42,089 nucleotides of DNA from Vulcanimicrobiota bacterium. GTDB lineage: Bacteria > Vulcanimicrobiota > Vulcanimicrobiia > Vulcanimicrobiales > Vulcanimicrobiaceae. The notes beneath the pieces are model-generated. The model made no database searches and was not told the DNA's origin. It was given only the letters and a program-made list of their open reading frames with translations. The position numbers were made by a program, and so were the translations under genes. The DNA lies in assembly GCA_019232905.1 (NCBI GenBank), contig JAFANA010000068.1:1-42089 (forward strand), read 5' to 3'. Shown here piece after piece: positions 41,739-42,089 of this stretch. The number at the start of each line of letters is the position of its first letter. Position 1 is the stretch's first letter.

Positions 41739-42089
41739 CTACGATATCGCGCGCCGGTGCGCCACAATGGCGTCGTACAAGCCTTGCGGATCGTCGGTGC
41801 CGAGCGTCACGCGTGAACCGTCGCGCTTCGTGATTTCTACGGCTTGGAATCCACTCACGTTCCAGAGCCAGCCGTGCCAGATCGTCCAGTGAATGCCCCA
41901 GCCCTCGAGCAGGTTCGTTTCCGTGCCCTCAACGCTCTGGATATCTGCAAGCGGAATCGAGCCGGAGGGCCAGCCCCATCCGAACGACCACGATACGGCA
42001 TCCGAATCAACGCGCGTCGAAAGACGCGAAAAGACGGCAATCGACGCCGCGACCAGGACGCTCGCAAGCGCGAGACCCGGACCCGTCGA
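41739..42089 (-). CDS. PH-like-domain membrane protein, N-terminus beyond window edge
   Basis: The frame is open from the window edge (42089) to TAG at 41739-41741, giving 116 residues of the C-terminal part. It begins within a hydrophobic stretch (GLALASVLVAASIAVFSRL), followed by a Trp/Gly-rich domain (AVSWSFGWGWPSGSIPLADI, GWGIHWTIWHGWLWNVSG) and VEITKRDGSRVTLGTDDPQGLYDAI. The last part, with strands and a final helix ending in TDDP-x-x-LYDAI, is typical of small bacterial PH-domain (DUF-type) membrane proteins. It lies 40 bases upstream of the solute-binding gene in the same direction. The start and any first membrane helix are not visible. Confidence 0.7.
   Translation of the reverse strand, partial: STGPGLALASVLVAASIAVFSRLSTRVDSDAVSWSFGWGWPSGSIPLADIQSVEGTETNLLEGWGIHWTIWHGWLWNVSGFQAVEITKRDGSRVTLGTDDPQGLYDAIVAHRRAIS

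Noticed and set aside
1-42089. tRNA, rRNA or other structured RNA genes
   Set aside because: I looked in every intergenic gap and saw no tRNA cloverleaf, TTCGA-type T-loop context or rRNA sequence; all gaps are under about 250 bases and are otherwise explained.

Overview
The window is about 42 kb of high-GC bacterial chromosome, densely coded, with no gene-free stretch longer than about 250 bases. Housekeeping genes dominate: fabF-rnc-smc-purH, rpmA-obgE-nadD, maf-mreC-mreD-mrdA, and mnmE, mnmG, rsmG, parA, parB. The mnmE/mnmG/rsmG/parA/parB set in this order is typical of the origin-proximal part of many bacterial chromosomes, although dnaA and a recognisable oriC are not in view. The L27 protein has the N-terminal leader otherwise known mainly from Firmicutes and relatives, while lipoproteins and an MreCD/PBP2 elongasome are present. 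With the frequent GTGTCATCCTGA palindromes this fits an uncultured high-GC lineage such as Eremiobacterota (WPS-2) or a neighbour. That taxonomic placement is inference only.

Layout. 1-7632 (minus): fabF, rnc, smc, purH, then a small lipoprotein and a SixA-type phosphatase cut by the window edge. 7693-8317: a secreted Gly/His-rich protein and the debris of an insertion sequence. 8317-10939 (plus): rpmA, obgE, nadD and a DUF3465 lipoprotein. 10956-11187: tandem palindromic repeats. 11189-13762 (minus): a SulP-STAS-cyclic-nucleotide-domain transporter and a secreted cupin. 13815-17623 (plus): maf, mreC, mreD, mrdA. 17765-25035 (minus): the most unusual part, a duplicated two-gene cassette. Each copy has a giant protein of about 1080 residues with six Ig-like (DUF11-type) modules and a conserved C-terminal domain but no signal peptide, followed by a small single-pass membrane protein with HEAT-like helices. 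25120-28414: a PLP aminotransferase and two secreted proteins of unknown function. 28505-34478 (minus): a tightly overlapped run cca, parA, parB, a 59-residue membrane protein, thiE, an unknown gene, thiD, trpS, preceded by parS-like sites. 34656-42089: a class-I glutamine-amidotransferase-like hydrolase, rsmG-mnmG, a small secreted CarboxypepD_reg protein, hdeD, mnmE, a peptide-type solute-binding lipoprotein and a truncated PH-like membrane protein.

A nested palindromic repeat (outer arms GTGTCATCCTGA/TCAGGATGACAC, inner arms around GAAGGATCG/CGATCCTTC) occupies each of the four convergent gene junctions that have room for it. In three of them it carries a bidirectional rho-independent terminator at its centre, so the repeat family appears to serve as the shared transcription stop between tail-to-tail genes. 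The two remaining convergent junctions lack it because the genes overlap by 4 and 12 bases.
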